Shown in pieces: positions 48,439 to 59,325 of a stretch of 64,000 nt of DNA. The stretch's first letter is position 1, and each line of letters begins with the position of its first letter. Both the position numbers and the translations under genes were made by a program. The notes below the pieces were generated by a model. It searched no databases. It was not told the origin of the DNA and saw only the letters and a program-made list of their open reading frames with translations. Source of the DNA: Phocoena phocoena (lineage: Eukaryota > Chordata > Mammalia > Artiodactyla > Phocoenidae); assembly GCF_963924675.1 (NCBI RefSeq), contig NC_089220.1, positions 52,338,639-52,402,638 of the forward strand, read 5' to 3'.

Positions 48439-48544
48439 GTGGAGGGGTTTTAACAGGCTGTTCCCTTATTTGTTGGTCTATAAGAGGAACTCAAGAATTT
48501 CTGTTAGTTAATCAGCTTCTGTTGACACTGTGTGGCGCAGGTTC

Positions 48545-48700
48545 ACTTCGGAGGGCTCTGAGGAAGAGTCAGTTCTGTGCTTCTCCCCTAGCTTCTGCTG
48601 GTTTGCTGACAAGCTTTGGTGTTTTGTGGTTTGGCTGGCTATCTCATCCCTCAGCTCCTCCTTCATGTCCACGTGGGAAAGCTTTCAGGGTTTTCAGAGT
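48545..48700 (+). repeat. Right part of split mammalian repeat
   Basis: The older repeat resumes with 'acttcggagggctctgaggaagag' and continues 'gcttctcccctagcttctgctggtttgctgacaagctttggtg'. This follows directly from the point reached at 47702. Confidence 0.8.
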
Positions 48701-48734
48701 CCTGTTAATAGCAATTTTATTTTAAAAGCATTAG

Positions 48735-49520
48735 GGAGCCACTGAAGGTTCTTAAGTAAGAGGTCGATATGGTCATTTTGAAATATCACTAGTGTGCCGT
48801 CTGGAGATGCAATTGGAAAGGGGCCATCAGGCTGCTTTTGCAGTAGTCAGGGAGAGATGGTAGTGGCTTGGGGTGGGGGTGTGTGTGGTGAAAATGGAGA
48901 AAGGGTGCCGATTAAGAGGGTAAAATCAACAACACTTGATAATTAGGGCAGAGGTGAGTTCTAGGTGTCTAGTATAAGCAACTTTTTTTTTTTTTTTGGT
49001 CGGTACGCGCGCTGCTCACTGTTGTGGCCTCTCCCGTTGCGGAGCACTGGCTCCGGACACGCAGGCTCAGCGGCCATGGCTCACGGGCCTAGCCGCTCTG
49101 CGACATGTGGGATCTTCCCAGACCGGGTCACGAACCCGTGTCCCCTGCATCGACAGGCGGGTTCTCAACCACTGCGCCACCAGGGAAGCCCATAAGAAAC
49201 TTCTTTGATAGTATTGCCATTTCAGTGACATAGGAAATGCTCAAATAAGACTTTTTTTTTTTTTTTGAGAGGAGAGTGTTGAGTCATGAGTTCAATTTTG
49301 GATATATTGGAATATAAAGATATTCAAGACAAACTGTCAAGTAGATAGCTGGATATATGGGCCTGGAGAGCTTGTCCAAGGTCTGTGTTGGCAGTATGAA
49401 TTTGTGAGCAATGAAAGAGATGGTAGATGGGCCAAGCCACAACTTAATGTACGTGTCCTATAGAATAAAAATGAACGAGAAAAGGCCTGAGTAGCACAGG
49501 AAATAGTCTTGCCATGTTTG
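48735..49520 (-). repeat. Ancient mammalian repeat, family not named
   Basis: It carries phrases repeated across mammalian genomes: 'agggagccactgaaggttcttaagtaagaggtcgatatggtca', 'ctgcttttgcagtagtcagggagagatggtagtggcttgg', and 'ttttggatatattgg...tcaagtagatagctggatat'. A CHR-1 splits it at 48985-49191. Strand is a guess. Confidence 0.5.
48985..49191 (-). mobile_element. CHR-1 SINE
   Basis: A reverse copy starting with poly(T), then GGTCGGTACGCGCGCTGCTC, and ending CACCAGGGAAGCCC. The duplication ATAAGCAACTT is at 48974-48984 and ATAAGAAACTT at 49192-49202 (one mismatch). Confidence 0.94.
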
Positions 49521-49524
49521 ACTC

Positions 49525-50805
49525 TTTTTTTAAAGATAACCAAATTGATATGGGCCAAAGGCCCCACCTCCCAATATAAATGACCAATGGGAAAATGGGA
49601 TCATTCTAGGAGAGGATTTCCTCAGTTTTGGTAAGCACGATGGGAAACTTTTCTTGAGAAGTACCATTGAGAGCTTTAGGCAAACTCTTCCAGAAAGTAT
49701 AAAAGCCCTTATCTCCACAGCACACTGTTAGTTGTCTCTACCTCAGGAATGATAAAAAGTCACATATTTTAACCTGATACATTATATGAAGAAAAAGATT
49801 AGAGACAAATGTCATGTCAATAAGTCAAATGTTTTTGATTTGAGGTTTTCATGAATATATGCATAAATATATCATGTCAAAGTCTTTGTCCTTATATTTC
49901 TCAGAATTAGTAATTTCTTGTTCTAGTTATTTAAAGAGATATTTATTTATTTATTTATAAATAAATTTATTTATTTTCAGAACTGAATTATGTAACCTCT
50001 GTACAAAATCCTAAGTAAAAAAGATTTTGAGAACCTGTATAGCTATTTACCATTACATTCTTTAAAAAATTTTTTTTATCAAATAAAGTAGAAACAGAGA
50101 TATTCATGTTTGATTGTTATTTTGGTGCTCTTCTGAGTTTTTGGCTAGAGACTGTAATCTGAATTATTATTGTGTGAAGCCATTAATTGCCTGTCATAAT
50201 TTGATATACTAATGTAGGTCAGTGACAAAACACCACTTAAAGGTACTGGTAGCTAATAGGAACATACTGACGTTGAGAACTTGTCAGAAAGGCCTTTCAT
50301 TGGAGATTAAGGAACATTTGATATATGTCAAAATAGCTCTGGAATTAGACCCTCAGGTCTCTCGTTCTCAGCCCTTAATTAAAACGGAGGCTTCATCTGC
50401 ATAATGACGTTTTTGGCTTATGTCATTCCTCCGTTATTCACTTTAGGTATTGAAACTTCAGTATTGAAAATGTCACTTAATAATTGTTCGTTTGGATATA
50501 TCTTTGAAATTTCTACAAATGTTGGGCTCCTTTTAGTTTATGGAAGGGAAGCAAATACTACATGATTTGTGCCCTGAGTATTAAAATATTATTTCTAAGA
50601 ATGTTGAATATAGTGATTAATTAGACAAAAGCCTATCTGAAATGCTTCTCTGTTGATAAATATACTTGTTATTCATTAGGTGTTTCCTTATTTTTATTTA
50701 TTTAAAAGTGGTTTGTGATATTAAGTAAATAAAATAGTATTTACCTTGTTAAGAAGTTATTTTTCCATGTTTATTTTTGAAAAGCACCAGCTTCAGTTGA
50801 TATTT
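49525..50805. other. No recognised gene or repeat
   Basis: AT-rich. There is a (TTTA)n-type stretch with internal palindrome at 49940-49977. Confidence 0.5.
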
Positions 50806-50819
50806 TCAGCAACGATTTT

Positions 50820-51157
50820 TAAAATTTATTTGTTTTTGGCAGTGTTGGGTCTTTGTTGCTGCGTGCGGACTTTCTCGTTGCGGCGAGCGGGGGCTACTCT
50901 TCGTTGCGGTGTGCAGGCTTCTTACTGCAGTGGCTTCTCTTGTTGCAGAGCATGGGCTCTAGGCACACAGGCTTCAGTAGTTGTGGCATGCGGGCTCAGT
51001 AGTTGTGGCTCACGGGCTCTAGAGCGCAGGCTCAGTAGTTGTGGCACACGGGCTTAGTTGCTCCACGGCATGTGGGATCTTCCCGGACCGGGGCTCGAAC
51101 CTGTGTCCCGTGCACTGGCAGGCGGAATCTTAACCACTGCGCCACCAGGGAAGCCCC
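50820..51157 (-). mobile_element. CHR-2 SINE
   Basis: A reverse copy of about 338 bases: an AT-rich tail, then TTTTTGGCAGTGTTGGGTC, repeated 'cagtagttgtgg' units, and the end GCCACCAGGGAAGCCC. Flanks CAACGATTTT (50810-50819) and CAACAATGACTTTT (from 51158) are an imperfect duplication. Confidence 0.93.
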
Positions 51158-51429
51158 CAACAATGACTTTTATTAATTTACTTAATCAACTGGCCTTAAA
51201 AAGATAAGTTTAGATTTGCTGACAAATTTGATCATTTTACTATGTGGGCAGTTTACATAAAGTTTATAGTGTCATTTTTTACAAATGTTTTTCATTTCTA
51301 GTTTTTTTGTTTCATGTAAGTTATTGGGATGAAAGTTTGTAATGATTTTACTAATCAGCAATAATATTATTCCTCCATTGTTTCTTCCTTACATGGAGAT
51401 TTCAGACTGCCAGCAAAAACTGAATGCTC

Positions 51430-51605
51430 AGTGCTATGATCCAGGCACTATGGTAAATCCTAGATATGATTATCTAATATGATCGCTACAACAGTGTGAA
51501 GTAGAAAGTCATTAAATCCCTACTTTATACATGAGGAAATTGAGATTACTGTAGATTAAATTCTAGTGTTTCCAACCCAGGAAATCCAACTCCAAACCCA
51601 ATACT
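51430..51605 (-). repeat. MIR SINE, antisense, diverged
   Basis: It shows 'gtgctatgatccaggcactatggtaaatcctag', then 'actttatacatgaggaaattgagatt', then 'ccaacccaggaaatccaactcc'. Confidence 0.6.
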
Positions 51606-51667
51606 TTAAATTAGCAACATTAGAAAGATTCAACTCTTGTTGTTAGAGAATTTTTAATTAGAGGAAA

Positions 51668-51755
51668 AAATATATGTATGTACACACACGTATATATGCA
51701 TGTATGTGTGTGCATATATATACACATATGTATATATACAGACATGTATATGTAC
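51668..51755. repeat. (TATG)n/(CATA)n-type low-complexity stretch
   Basis: Alternating purine-pyrimidine TATG, CACA and TATA units with imperfect dyad symmetry. Confidence 0.8.
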
Positions 51756-51769
51756 ACATTTGTTCATTA

Positions 51770-52918
51770 TTTACCAAAAGCATTAAGCAGGTGTGGGAGA
51801 AAATTACTATTAAAAGAAAAAAAATTCATTTTCCTTTGCTTGAAATTTTGACTGTTTTAGTTATTGCTTTAAATTATGTTGATATTGTAAAATTGTAATG
51901 TTGGTGTTTGGGAGATAGATCCCTAGGAGTGTGGGCCAGTAAAAGTGGGGGTTGGTAAGATGATACATGAGTGATGACTTGTTGCAGGGGACCTGGCAAA
52001 CTGGACAAAGCTGGTGACCTGAACCGTAATGAGCTTGATCATTCATTGGATATTCATGTATTGTCTTATTTCCCATACAAATAAATTGAAAAAAGTTAAA
52101 ATGAAATTGGGAGAATGTAAGAAGTTATTAAGAGTTTCACTAAGGAACTTGGGAGCGGGAAGAGCAGAAGTCTACATTAGCATTTTGGAAGATGAAAAGA
52201 AGTACTTGTCATACTTCAGTGATGATACTGGATTTCAATACCAAGGATGCTTACTGAGACTTTGCTAAGACAGTTACTTAGAATTACACAATATGTGAAA
52301 AAGTCAACCTTCTTCAGAGTTGCAAACAGAGGTGGTGGTTATACTGCAGACAAAACTGGCAGAGCAAAGAAGAGGGTAGAATTGTTGAAGTCCAGAAACA
52401 TAGTTTAAGAAAATTCAGAGGATTCTAAATCAATTAAAGAAAAAAATGGCCTGAAGTTTATGGGGGAAAACCTGATGGGTCCAGATAGACAAGTGTTTCC
52501 TTTATCCACTGAGATTAAGAGAATTGTGCAACTGTGAAGTGGAAGTAGAGAAAATATTACAGTCAGAGAGGTAGAGTTTCGCTCCAAATCTTAGAGATGA
52601 ACTACAAGATAATTTTAGTAGTGCTGGGGGGAAAAAGTGCTTACTGTAAAGATTTGGAACTACAGATAACAGTAAGAAAAAACAAAGATATCAGAAAACT
52701 TACTGCCCCAAGAACCATGATTGTTAGCAATCTGGTCAGCATCCTTCTAGACATGTCTCTAGACACATAGTTGCACATAGTACATGAACAGGGTCATAAC
52801 ACACATGTTAGCAATAATTATGGATTTCTTTCCATGTCAATAAGCATAGATTCCATCATTTTATACTGGTTGTAGGGGAATCTGTTATTAATTTGGTACT
52901 TTGTGTTTGATACTTATG
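51770..52918. other. No recognised gene or repeat
   Basis: The 79-codon frame at 52029-52268 has no recognised domain. Confidence 0.5.
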
Positions 52919-52932
52919 TTGGTTCTATACTT

Positions 52933-53135
52933 TTTTTTTTTTTGCGGTACACAGGCTTCTCACTGTTGTGGCCTCTCCCGTTGCGGAGCACAGGCTCTGG
53001 ACGTGCAGGTTCAGCGGCCATGGCTCACGGGCCCAACCGCTCCGCCGCATGTGGGATCCTCCCAGACCGGGGCACGAACTCGTGTCCCCTGCATCGGCAG
53101 GCGGACCCTCAACCACTGTGCCACCAGGGAAGCCC
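52933..53135 (-). mobile_element. CHR-1 SINE
   Basis: A reverse copy with a short T tail. The 13-base duplication TGGTTCTATACTT is at 52920-52932 and 53136-53148, exact. The frames across it (93, 108, 63 and 64 codons) are SINE artefacts. Confidence 0.96.
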
Positions 53136-53369
53136 TGGTTCTATACTTCTATCAATCATTAAAAAAATTAACATTACTTTAATGGTTATACATGATCATA
53201 TGTTTTCCCTCTTGTGTGATTATCTCTAAATTATCTTTTAGAAAAAATTTCAGAGAACATCTTTATAGAGATCTCCTTATATGTATGTCTAATTTGTACA
53301 TGTAAAAACCTTACATTTGAATTTAAAAATATTAATGGCTTACACTTGCTGCCAGCTTTTGATGAGGTG

Positions 53370-53575
53370 AACATTCTTCTAATAAGTTTTATTTATCACA
53401 TTGTCACTAGATCCTTTGAGAGTGCTTTGATTTTTAATCAGTTTTACAGATACCAAAACAGAGGCACAGAAAGATCATTTGCTCAGTGTCACACAGTAAA
53501 TGTCAGAGTAGGAATTTGAACCTGGGCACCTCAATTCAGAGACCTTCCTTATAACCACAGCACTTTATGTGATCC
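53370..53575 (-). repeat. MIR SINE, antisense
   Basis: It shows 'cagttttacagataccaaaacagaggcacagaaag', 'cagtgtcacacagtaaatgtcagag' and 'gaatttgaacctgggcacctc', the antisense MIR order through the tRNA-like box. Confidence 0.85.
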
Positions 53576-54281
53576 ACATTCTTCTCAAACTTTATTTTTA
53601 AAAATCAATGACATCAACATTTTTGTATGTAAATAAATTTATAGCTACATACCCATGTTTAATAGCTTATTAGTTTTCCATATATGCTATTGTTTCCAGG
53701 TTTTCTCTTATAAGTATTATAGTGGAAACATTTGCTTCTGTAGCTTTTGGCAATTTGTCTCATTAGTCAGTTTTTTTTAGAGATAGCCTAAATGTTATAT
53801 ATATTTTACATTTGGAATCTGAACTGGCAAACTACTTACGCCAAGAAGTGTGCTGATTCCCATCTACCAAATATAGAGGTATATATTGCCTCAAGCTTAC
53901 TCCAAAATTAGGTTTCATTTATTTATTTTTTATTTTTTTCAATATCTTTGGCAAAAACAAATACTTTAATGGTTTAAATTTTTTTTTAACATCTTTATTG
54001 GAGTATAATTGCTTTACATTGGTGTGTTAGTTTCTGCTTTATAACAAAGTGAATCAGTTATACATATGTCCCCATATCTCTTCCCTCTTGCGTCTCTCCC
54101 TCCCACCCTTTCTATCCCACCCCTCTCGGTGGCCACAAAGCACCGAGCTGATCTCCCTGTGCTATGCGGCTGCTTCCCACTAGCTACCTATTTTACGTTT
54201 GGTAGTGTATATATGTCCATGCCACTCTCTCACTTTGTCACAGCTTATCCTTCCCCCTCCCCATATCCTCAAGTCCATTCT

Positions 54282-57200
54282 CTAGTAAGTCTGTGTCTTT
54301 ATTACCGTCTTGCCCCTAGATTCTTCATGACCTTTTCTTTTTTTTTTCTTAGATTCCATATATATGTGTTAGCATACGGTATTTGTTTTTCTCTTTCTGA
54401 CTTACTTCACTCTGTATGACAGACTCTAGGTCCATCCACCTCACTACAAATAACTCAATTTCGTTTCTTTTTATGGCTGAGTAATATTCCATTGTATATA
54501 TGTGCCACATCTTCTTTATCCATTCATCTGTTGATGGACACTTAGGTTGCTTCCATGTCCTGGCTATTGTAAATAGAGCTGCAATGAACATTTTGGTACA
54601 TGACTGTTTTTGAATTATGGTTTTCTCAGGGTATATGCCCAGCAGTGGGATTGCTGGGTCATATGGTAGTTCTATTTTTAGTGTTTTAAGGAACCTGCAT
54701 ACTGTTCTCCATAGTGGTTGTATCAATTTATATTCCCACCAACAGTGCAAGAGGGTTCACTTTTCTCCACACCTGCTCCAGCATTAATTGTTTCTAGATT
54801 TTTTGATGATGGCCATTCTGACCACTGTGAGATGATATCTCATTGTAGTTGTGATTTGCATTTCTCTAATGATTAATGATGTTGAGCAATCTTTCATGTG
54901 TTTGTTGGCAGTCTGTATGTTTTCTTTGGAGAAATGTCTATTTAGGTCTTCTGCCCATTTTTGGATTGGGTTGTGTTTTTGATATTGAGCTGCATGAGCT
55001 GCTTGTAAATTTTGGAGATTAATCCTTTGTCAGTTGCTTCATTTACACATATTTTCTCCCATTCTGACAGTTGTCTTTTCGTCTTGTTTATGGTTTCCTT
55101 TGCTGTGCAAAAGCTTTGAAGTTTCATTAGGTCCCATTTGTTTATTTTTGTTTTTATTTCCATTTCTCTAGGAGGTGGGTCAAAAAGGATCTTGCTGTGA
55201 TTTATGTCATAGAGTGTTCTCCTATGTTTTTCTCTAAGAGTTTGATAGTGTCTGGCCTTACATTTAGATCTTTAATCCATTTTGAGTTTATTTTTGTGTA
55301 TAGTGTTAAGGAGTGTTCTAATTCCGTACTTTTACATGTACCTATCCAGTTTTCCCAGTACCACTTATTGAAGAGACTGTCTTTTCTCCACTGTATATTC
55401 TTGACTCCTTTATCAAAGATAAGGTGACCATATGTGTGTGGGTTTATCGCTGGGCTTTCTATCCTGTTCCATTTATCTATATTTCTGTTTTTATGCCAGT
55501 ACCATACTGTCTTGATTACGGTAGCTTTGTAGTATAGTCTGAAGTCAGGGAGCCTGATTCCTACAGCTCCATTTCTTGTTCTCAAGATTGCTTTGGCTAT
55601 TCGGGGTCTTTTGTGTTTCCCTACAAATTGTGAAATTTTTTGTTCTAGTTCTGTGGAAAATGGCAGTGGTAGTTTGATAAGGATTGCATTAAATCTGTAG
55701 ATTGTTTTGGGTAGTAGAGTCATTTTCACAATGTTGATTCTTCCAATCCAAGGACATGGTATATCTCTCCATCTATTTGTATCATCTTTAATTTCTTTCA
55801 TTAGTGTCTTATAATTTTCTGCATACAGGTCCTTAGGTAGCTTTATTCCTAGATATTTTATTCTTTTTGTTGCAATGGTAAATGGGAGTGTTTTCTTAAT
55901 TTCACTTTCAGATTTTTCATCATTAGTGTATAGGAATGCCATAGATTTCTGTGCATTAAATTTGTATCCTGCTACTTTACCAAATTCATTGATTAGCTCT
56001 AGTAGTTTTCTGGTAGCATCTTTAGGATTCTCTATGTATAGTATCATGTCATCTGCAAACAGCCACAGCTTTACTTCTTCTTTTCCAATTTGGATTTCTT
56101 TTATTTCTTTTTCTCCTCTGATTGCTGTGGCTAAAACTTCCAAAACTATGTTGAATAATAGTGGTGAGATTGGGCAACTTTGTCTTGTTCCTGATCTTAA
56201 TGGAAATAGTTTCAGTTTTTCACATTGAGGACGATGTTGGCTGTGGGTTTGCCATATTTTGCCTTTATTGTGCTGGGGAAAGTTCCCTCTATGCCTACTT
56301 TTTGCAGGGTTTTCATCATAAATGGGTGTTGAATTTTGTTGAAAGCTTTCTCTGCATTGATTGAGATGATCATACGGTTTTTCTGCTTCAGTTTGTTAAT
56401 ATGGTGTACCACATTGATTGATTTGCATATATTGAAGAATCCTTGCGTTCCTGGGATAAACCCCACTTGATCATGGTGTATGATTCTTTTAATGTGCTGT
56501 TCGATTCTGTTTGCTAGTATTTTGTTGAAGTATTTTGCATCTGTGTTCATCAGTGATATTGGCCTGTAGTTTTCTTTCTTTTTGACATCTTTGTCTGGTT
56601 TTGGTATCAGGGTGATGGTGGCCTCGTAGAATGAGTTTGGGAGTGTTCCTCCCTCTGCTCTATTTTGGATGAGTTTGAGAAGGATAGGTGTTAGCTCTTG
56701 TCTAAATGTTTGATAGAATTCACCTATGAAGCCATCTGGTCCTGGGCTTTGTTTGTTGGAAGATTTTTAATCACAGTTTCAATTTCAGTGCTTGTGATTG
56801 GTCTGTTCATATTTTCTATTTCTTCCTGGTTCAGTCTCGGCAGGTTGCACATTTCTAAGAATTTGTCATTTTCTTCCAGGTTGTCCATTTTATTGGCATA
56901 GAGTTGTTTGTAGTAATCTCTCATGATCCTTTGTATTTCTGCAGTGTCAGTTGTTACTTCTCCTTCTTCATTTCTGTTTCTACTGATTTGAGTCTTTCCC
57001 TTTTTTTCTTCATGAGTCTGGCTAATGTATTATCAATTTTGTTTATCTTCTCAAATAACCAGCTTTTAGTTGTATTGATCTTTGCTATCATTTCCTTCAT
57101 TTCTCTTTCATTTATTTCTGATCTGATCTTTATGATTTCTTTCCTTCTGTTAACTTTGGGGTCCTTTTGTTCTTCTTTCTCTAATTGCCTTAGGTGCAAG

Positions 57201-58182
57201 GTTAGGTTGTTTATTTGAGTTGTTTTCTGTTTCTTAAGGTAGGATTGTATTGCTATAAACTTCCCTCTTAGAACTGCTTTTGCTGCATCCCATAGGTTTT
57301 GGGTCATCGTGTCTCCATTGTCATTTGTTTCTAGGTATTTTTTGATTTCCTCTTTGATTTCTTCAGTGATCACTTGGTTATTAAGTATTGTAGTGTTTAA
57401 CCTCCATGTGTTGGTATTTTTTACAGACCTTTTCCTGTAATTGATATCTATTCTTAATAGCGTTGTGGTCGTAAAAGATACTTGATATGATTTCAATTTT
57501 TTTAAATTTACCAAGGCTTGATATGTGACCCAAGATATGATCTATCCTGGAGAATGTTCCATAAGCACTTGAGAAGAATGTGTATTCTGTTGGTTTTGGA
57601 TGTAATGTCCTATAAATATCAATTAAGTCCATCTTGTTTAATGTATCATTTAAAGCTTGTGTTTCCTTATTTATATTCATTTTGGGTGATCTGTCCATTG
57701 GTGAAAATGGGGTGTTAAAGTCCCCTACTATGTTTATGTTACTGTCGATTTCCTTTTTATGGCTGTTAGTATTAGCCTTATGTATTGAGGTGCTCCTATG
57801 TTGGATGTATAAATATTTACAATTGTTATAACTTCTTCTTGGATTGATCCCTTGATCATTATGTAGTGTCCTTCTTTGTCTCTTCTAATAGTCTTTATTT
57901 TAAAGTCTATTTTGTCTGATATGAGAATTGCTACACCAGCTTTCTTTTGATTTCCATTTGCATGGAATATCTTTTTCCATCCCCTCACTTTCAGTCTGTA
58001 TTCAGTCTGTATCTGTAACAGTCTGTATGTATTCAGTCTGTGTCCCTGGGTCTGAAGTGGGTCTCTTGTAGACAGCATATATACGGGTCTTGTTTTTCTA
58101 TCCATTCAGCGAGTCTGTGTCTTTTGGTGGGAGCATTCATTCCATTTACTTTTAAGGTAATTATCAATATGTATGTTCCCAT
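54282..58182 (-). pseudogene. Broken L1 ORF2 (endonuclease and reverse transcriptase)
   Basis: The start codon is at 58182, and the protein opens with ITLKVNGMNAPTKRHRLAEW, typical of the AP-like endonuclease. The catalytic QETHF glutamate codon is still present near 58065, but a local duplication at 57990-58042 brings a stop right after it. The later endonuclease SDH motif reads YDH (IFYDHNAI). A frameshift then leads to a second segment (56954-57514), and further breaks separate the reverse transcriptase. Its first catalytic motif reads [10 protein letters not shown], with Asn where the family has Asp. The FADD motif is intact in the longest piece (55202-56143). The C-terminal part ends in a premature stop near 54349, with the family stop at 54282. 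It is non-functional. Confidence 0.93.
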
Positions 58183-58239
58183 TTTCTTAATTGTTTTGGT
58201 TTGCTATTGTAGGTCTTTTCCTTCTCTTGTGTTTCCTGG

Positions 58240-59325
58240 CTAGAGAAGTTCCTTTAGCATTTGTTGTAAAGCTGGTTTGGTGGTGCTGAACTCTCAGCTT
58301 TTGCTTGTTTGTAAAGGTTTTAATTTCTCCATCAAATCTGGGTGAGATCCTTGCTGGGTAGAGTAATGTTGGTTGTAGGTTTTTCTCCTTCATCACTTTA
58401 AATATGTCCTGCCACTCCCTTATGGCTTGCAGAGTTTCTGCTGAAAGATCAGCTGGGATTCCATTTTGTGTTATTTGTTGTTTTTCCCTTACTTTTTTTT
58501 TTTTTTTAGCAGTATGCTTGCCTCTCACTGTTGTGGCCTCTCCCATTGTGGAGCACAGGCTCCAGATGCGCAGGCTTAGCGGCCATGGCTCATGGGCCCA
58601 GCCGCTCTACGGCATGCGGGATCTTCCCGGACCAGGGCACGAACCCGTGCACCCTGCATCAGCAGGAGGACTGTCAACCACTGCGTCACCAGGGAAGCCC
58701 CCCTTACTGCTTTTAATATGTTTTCTTTGTATTTAATTTTTGATAGTTTGATTAATATGTGTCTTGGTGTGTTTATCCTTGGATTTATTCTGTATGGGAC
58801 TCTCTGTGCTTCCTAGACTTGATTAACTATTTCGTTTCCCATACTAGGGAAGTTTTCAAGTATAATCTCCTCAAATATTTTCTCAGTCCCTTTTTTTTTC
58901 TCTTCTTCTTCTCGGACCCCTAAAATTCGAATGTTGGCACCTTTAATATTGTCCCAGAGGTCTCTGAGACTGTCCTCAATTCTTTTCATTCTTTTTTCTT
59001 TATTTGGCTCTGCAGTAGTTATTTCCACTATTTTATCTTCCAGTTCACCTCTCCGTTCTTCTGCCTCAGTTATTATGCTATTGTTTCTTCTAGAGAATTT
59101 TTAATTTCATTTATTGTGTTGTTCATCATTGTTTGCTCTTTAGTGCTTCTAGGTCCTTGTTAAATGTTTCTTGTATTTTCTCTATTTCCAAGATTTCAGA
59201 TCATCTTTACTATCACTATTCTGAATTCTTTTTCAGGTAGACTGCCTATTTCCTCTTCATTTATTAGGTCTGGTGGGTTTTCGTCTTGCTCCTTCATCTG
59301 CTGTGTTTTTCTGTCTTCTCATTTT
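58240..59325 (-). pseudogene. Broken L1 ORF1, split by a SINE
   Basis: ORF1 encodes an RNA-binding, coiled-coil trimer that packages L1 RNA. The probable start is near 59325, followed by the conserved LPEKEFRI-like segment near 59240. A stop interrupts it near 59200. The middle part (58813-59028) carries the RRM-type text RDLWDNIKGANIRILGVREE. A TAG stop follows near 58815, and the CHR-1 at 58494-58700 splits the C-terminal half. The last part resumes with REKQQITQNGIPADLSAETL and ends ALQQMLKELL with its stop at 58240. The breaks make it a pseudogene. Confidence 0.9.
58494..58700 (-). mobile_element. CHR-1 SINE inside L1 ORF1
   Basis: A reverse copy with a T tail, then AGCAGTATGCTTGCCTCTCA, ending TCACCAGGGAAGCCC. 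The duplication CCCTTACT is at 58486-58493 and 58701-58708. It lies in the same orientation as the L1 and must be younger than it. Confidence 0.95.

Larger units (their letters stand above)
47703..48539 (-). mobile_element. LTR-like element nested in older repeat
   Basis: This insertion of about 620 bases (excluding the CHR-1 inside) splits an older repeat. GGTTC at 47698-47702 and at 48540-48544 is a 5-base target duplication, the size expected for retroviral integration. On the minus strand it begins TGCGCCACAC, and a TATA-like GATATTTATG (plus strand 47836-47845) follows a CpG-rich part. The other end lacks a canonical CA, so it may be worn or my boundary may be off. No coding sequence is present. 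The composition and layout suggest a solo LTR of an unnamed family. The 124- and 131-codon frames on opposite strands here are most likely incidental. Confidence 0.55.

Noticed and set aside
55202..56143. A 313-codon minus-strand frame as a host gene
   Set aside because: It is the FADD-containing part of L1 reverse transcriptase inside a decayed full-length L1.
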